From Acidobacteriaceae bacterium (GTDB lineage Bacteria > Acidobacteriota > Terriglobia > Terriglobales > SbA1): a stretch of DNA of 7,628 nucleotides. The stretch covers positions 5,676 to 13,303 of the forward strand of contig PMHI01000095.1 in the NCBI GenBank assembly GCA_003156615.1. The letters are read 5' to 3'. This document shows, one piece after another, positions 5,323-7,628 of this stretch. The notes under the pieces are model-generated. The model saw only the letters and a list, made by a program, of their open reading frames with translations, was not told where the DNA came from and did not search any database. A program made the translations under genes and the position numbers. How positions within the stretch are numbered: position 1 is the first letter of the stretch; every line of letters starts with the position of its first letter.

Positions 5323-7628
5323 CTAAAAACTAATGCGCACTCCGAATTCAAACACGCGCGGAGCACCCGCGGCATAGGTTCCTGACTGCAAACCCGCCCG
5401 GAAAGCGTTAAAGCCCGAAACCGAACTGACTCCGCCCACCACGTTCGGCGCCAGTAAACCGTTCTGCCCGGGGAGCAAGGAAGCACCCGGCAAGTTGCCC
5501 GGCAGGGATGCGTTGACCAGGTTGAAGACGTTGAAAACGCTGGCGCTTGGCTCGATAGTCACGCGTTCTTTAAGCTTGAATGGCCACGATGCCCTCAAAT
5601 CCATCGACTTCAACCAGGGGATTCCCACTGCATAAGGAGCAACCGAACCCAGCGTGGGCATCACCCAACCGAGAGCGACCATGTCGCTAGGGGTCATAAC
5701 CTCCGTACCGGATATTAGCCCCGGGCAGGTGAAGTGGGCGCCGGAAGGCACGTTGTTTGCAACCAGGCACGCACCCGCAGGCGTCAAGCTGCTGGCATAG
5801 GTGTGGTTGTAGCTGTTGATCGCGGCTTGCAAGTTGTCGATGTTGGTATCGTGCTGGAACTGGCCGATTTGAGTTCCCGGCAAAGGCTCAGGAGCCCCAG
5901 CGGAACCCAGTCCAGCTCCCAGCCAGTCGCTGGCATAGATTTCGCCTCCGTTGGTCAGTTCCGGGAGTTCCAGGTTCTGGGGAAGCGGGCTAAAGAAATG
6001 TCCGACGATGCTGAGCTTCGTATAGAACGGCAGATCGAACCTTCCAGCAAACGAGATCTGCTGTTTCCGGTCCAGGGCGTCCGGCCCCGTGAATCGGGTC
6101 GGGTCGTCGTTGTCCGTTGCCAGGTTGATCGCGTCTTCGTCCTGCGCCTGGCTGATGAACCGCGAGAGCGTGTAGGAAACCTGGAGGTTCGCAGTCTTCA
6201 CGCCCCGCACTGGCCTGTCGAGCCGGGTCACCAGTTTCATCTGCACGCCGCTATAGACCGAGCGGCCGTCAGGAACAAGCATGTCGACTCCGCCCACCGC
6301 TCCGTTGTTGCCAGTGATCGGGTTCGTTCCCGGAAACGCGCAGTAGGAACAGGGCCCGCCGCCTGCCGCCTGCAAATTCGAATCCAGGCCCGCCGTAGAA
6401 TAGGCCGCCTGAGCCCCCGCTTGGCCCAACGCCGCGATCATGCACGTAGCCTGGCCAAACCCGGTGGGACAGCCGGCAGCGGTTTGTGCAGCGTCCCTGG
6501 CAGCAACGGCATTCGCCTGATTAAAGCTGCGGGCAGCTCCGCTATGGTTTACGTCCTGGCCGATCAAGTAATGCTCGCCGATGTTCCGGAGGTAATCCAA
6601 AGTGATCACGGTTCCCGGGTGCAGTTCCTCCTGGATGCCGAGGTGCATCTGCCACGAACGCGGCGTTCGGTAGTTCGGATAGAAAAGGTCATAGCTGGGA
6701 TTCAGTGCCGACAGAGTGGTGCCCAAGAAGTTGCCATTTGGCTGGCTCCCGGTAACAGTCGCGGCAGCCCCCTGGAGTGCGCTGCTCAGCGCCAGAATTT
6801 CAGGCGCGACGTTTGAGATGGTACCGCCGCAAAAGGTTGGCGACACCTCCAGCACTCCCGTAGTGGGATTTGCTGTCACGATACCCGCCCCACCTCCAAC
6901 GGGCGTTCCTACCGCTCCAGGATTGGTGGGCCAATTGAAGGGTGCAGCCACACCCCCCTGGCAAACTTCCGGAGAGTAGGCAAAAACTCCGTTCGGCAGG
7001 CGCGGCGGGCTGTCCAATAAGGTGCTATTCCAGATCGAGTTCTCATAGAACAATCCGGCCCCGCCCCGGATTACACTCTTGCCGTTGCCCCCCGCATCCC
7101 AGGCAAACCCGAACTGCGGCGCGAGGTTCAGGTTCGGATTGCGGACCCGATCGCCCAATCCTGGCAGCCACTGATTCAGTTCTGGCAACGCGCCCAAGCC
7201 GCTATCCGTGCGCCCGGTGTCGCGCACGTAGTGCACGCCGTACGTCAGGGTCAATTTTGGACTGTACTTCCACGCATCCCCAACGTAGATTTCCACCCGG
7301 TTGTCTGGACGCAGTCCTCCGCCAGGAAAGCCGAACGAAGCTTTCGCCGTGGAGAACCCAATCCCATTCCCCAAGCTCACCCAATCCGCGGGATAAGAGG
7401 TTGGATCGGACGATGTCGACCCCACCAGCGAAGTCGTTCCAGCCTGCGGAAACGCGGAGATGGCCGCCAAGCGGCCGGCATCGATGCGATTGAAAGCAAT
7501 CCCATAGCGGAGAATGTGCTCGCCCATCACCCTGCTGCCGTCGTACCTCGCGAGTTTGTCCGACTGAACGGTTTGCTGTGGCCCCAGCCAGCTGGGCCCT
7601 CCGCAATAGCTGCCCCCTTCGCTCAGAA
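5323..7628 (-). CDS. TonB-dependent receptor-like (Oar-type) outer-membrane protein, 5' end missing
   Basis: The frame is open from the right edge (no stop between 7530 and 7628, so the GTG at 7530 is not the true start) to TAG at 5323-5325, giving the last 767 residues. The fragment looks like the barrel of the large acidobacterial proteins that carry an N-terminal carboxypeptidase-regulatory/Cna-B-like domain and a plug; both would lie outside the window. Diagnostic segments (fragment numbering) are VGDAWKYSPKLTLTYGVHY near 115-133, PQFGFAWD near 170-177 and VIRGGAGLFYE near 185-195, followed by alternating amphipathic strands and long loops rich in Gly, Ala, Asn and Pro. The protein ends in Arg-Ile-Ser-Phe, a terminal aromatic strand typical of outer-membrane barrels recognised by the BAM complex. 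One loop has four cysteines as two close pairs (about 386/395 and 426/429). Such proteins are thought to take up or bind large substrates with TonB energy; the ligand here is unknown. It is convergent with nothing: the hfq-like gene follows in the same direction after about 108 bases. Confidence 0.9.
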   Translation of the reverse strand, partial: LSEGGSYCGGPSWLGPQQTVQSDKLARYDGSRVMGEHILRYGIAFNRIDAGRLAAISAFPQAGTTSLVGSTSSDPTSYPADWVSLGNGIGFSTAKASFGFPGGGLRPDNRVEIYVGDAWKYSPKLTLTYGVHYVRDTGRTDSGLGALPELNQWLPGLGDRVRNPNLNLAPQFGFAWDAGGNGKSVIRGGAGLFYENSIWNSTLLDSPPRLPNGVFAYSPEVCQGGVAAPFNWPTNPGAVGTPVGGGAGIVTANPTTGVLEVSPTFCGGTISNVAPEILALSSALQGAAATVTGSQPNGNFLGTTLSALNPSYDLFYPNYRTPRSWQMHLGIQEELHPGTVITLDYLRNIGEHYLIGQDVNHSGAARSFNQANAVAARDAAQTAAGCPTGFGQATCMIAALGQAGAQAAYSTAGLDSNLQAAGGGPCSYCAFPGTNPITGNNGAVGGVDMLVPDGRSVYSGVQMKLVTRLDRPVRGVKTANLQVSYTLSRFISQAQDEDAINLATDNDDPTRFTGPDALDRKQQISFAGRFDLPFYTKLSIVGHFFSPLPQNLELPELTNGGEIYASDWLGAGLGSAGAPEPLPGTQIGQFQHDTNIDNLQAAINSYNHTYASSLTPAGACLVANNVPSGAHFTCPGLISGTEVMTPSDMVALGWVMPTLGSVAPYAVGIPWLKSMDLRASWPFKLKERVTIEPSASVFNVFNLVNASLPGNLPGASLLPGQNGLLAPNVVGGVSSVSGFNAFRAGLQSGTYAAGAPRVFEFGVRISF

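Noticed and set aside
5734..6816. A 360-codon open frame on the plus strand opposite the barrel protein, and shorter ones elsewhere.
   Set aside because: Same argument: no domain, signal or ribosome binding site, and the minus-strand frame is clearly coding.
7528..7530. GTG at 7530 as the start of the barrel protein.
   Set aside because: The frame stays open to the window edge with family-like sequence upstream, and a 735-residue protein would lack the signal peptide and plug.

Overview
The window is GC-rich and densely coded, and all six protein genes I can support lie on the minus strand. Read in the direction of transcription (from high to low coordinates) they are: the C-terminal part of a large TonB-dependent, Oar-like outer-membrane beta-barrel protein (enters from beyond base 7628, ends at 5323); a small divergent Hfq/LSm RNA-binding protein (4936-5214, possibly from 5229); an inositol-monophosphatase family enzyme (4027-4875); an aconitase-superfamily hydro-lyase with its swivel domain at the N-terminus (1752-3803); a secreted seven-repeat kelch propeller (575-1684); and the N-terminal part of a secreted Tyr/Gly-rich small protein that runs off the left edge (1-333).

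The combination of a large Oar-like barrel protein, a Tyr/Gly-rich secreted protein, an Hfq-like protein with a long N-terminal lead-in, GC-rich codons and TACAAT-type -10 boxes suggests an acidobacterium (Terriglobia/Koribacter-like). This is inference; there is no rRNA or other phylogenetic marker in the window.

Layout by region. 1-333: secreted Tyr/Gly-rich protein, partial. 334-574: its leader, with a possible ECF-type promoter at 428-457 and a 12-bp palindrome downstream of the kelch gene. 575-1684: kelch protein. 1685-1751: short gap. 1752-3803: aconitase-like enzyme. 3804-4026: leader and intergenic region, with a TACAAT -10-like box and two adjacent imperfect hairpins that resemble dispersed intergenic repeats. 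4027-4875: phosphatase. 4876-4935: short spacer. 4936-5214: Hfq-like gene. 5215-5322: gap with a weak inverted repeat after the barrel gene. 5323-7628: barrel protein.

The genes do not form an obvious single pathway. The two closest housekeeping-type neighbours, hfq-like and the phosphatase gene, are 60 bases apart and could be co-transcribed. The aconitase-like gene seems to have its own promoter after the repeat-like spacer. The two flanking secreted proteins and the barrel protein act at or beyond the cell envelope. I see no CRISPR array, tRNA, rRNA, transposase, phage gene or defence system. The points most worth a second look are the replaced RNA-contact residues in the Hfq-like protein, its ambiguous (possibly leaderless) start, the domain order of the aconitase-like enzyme, the composite repeat-like spacer at 3918-4004, and the truncated Tyr/Gly-rich secreted protein with its ECF-like promoter.
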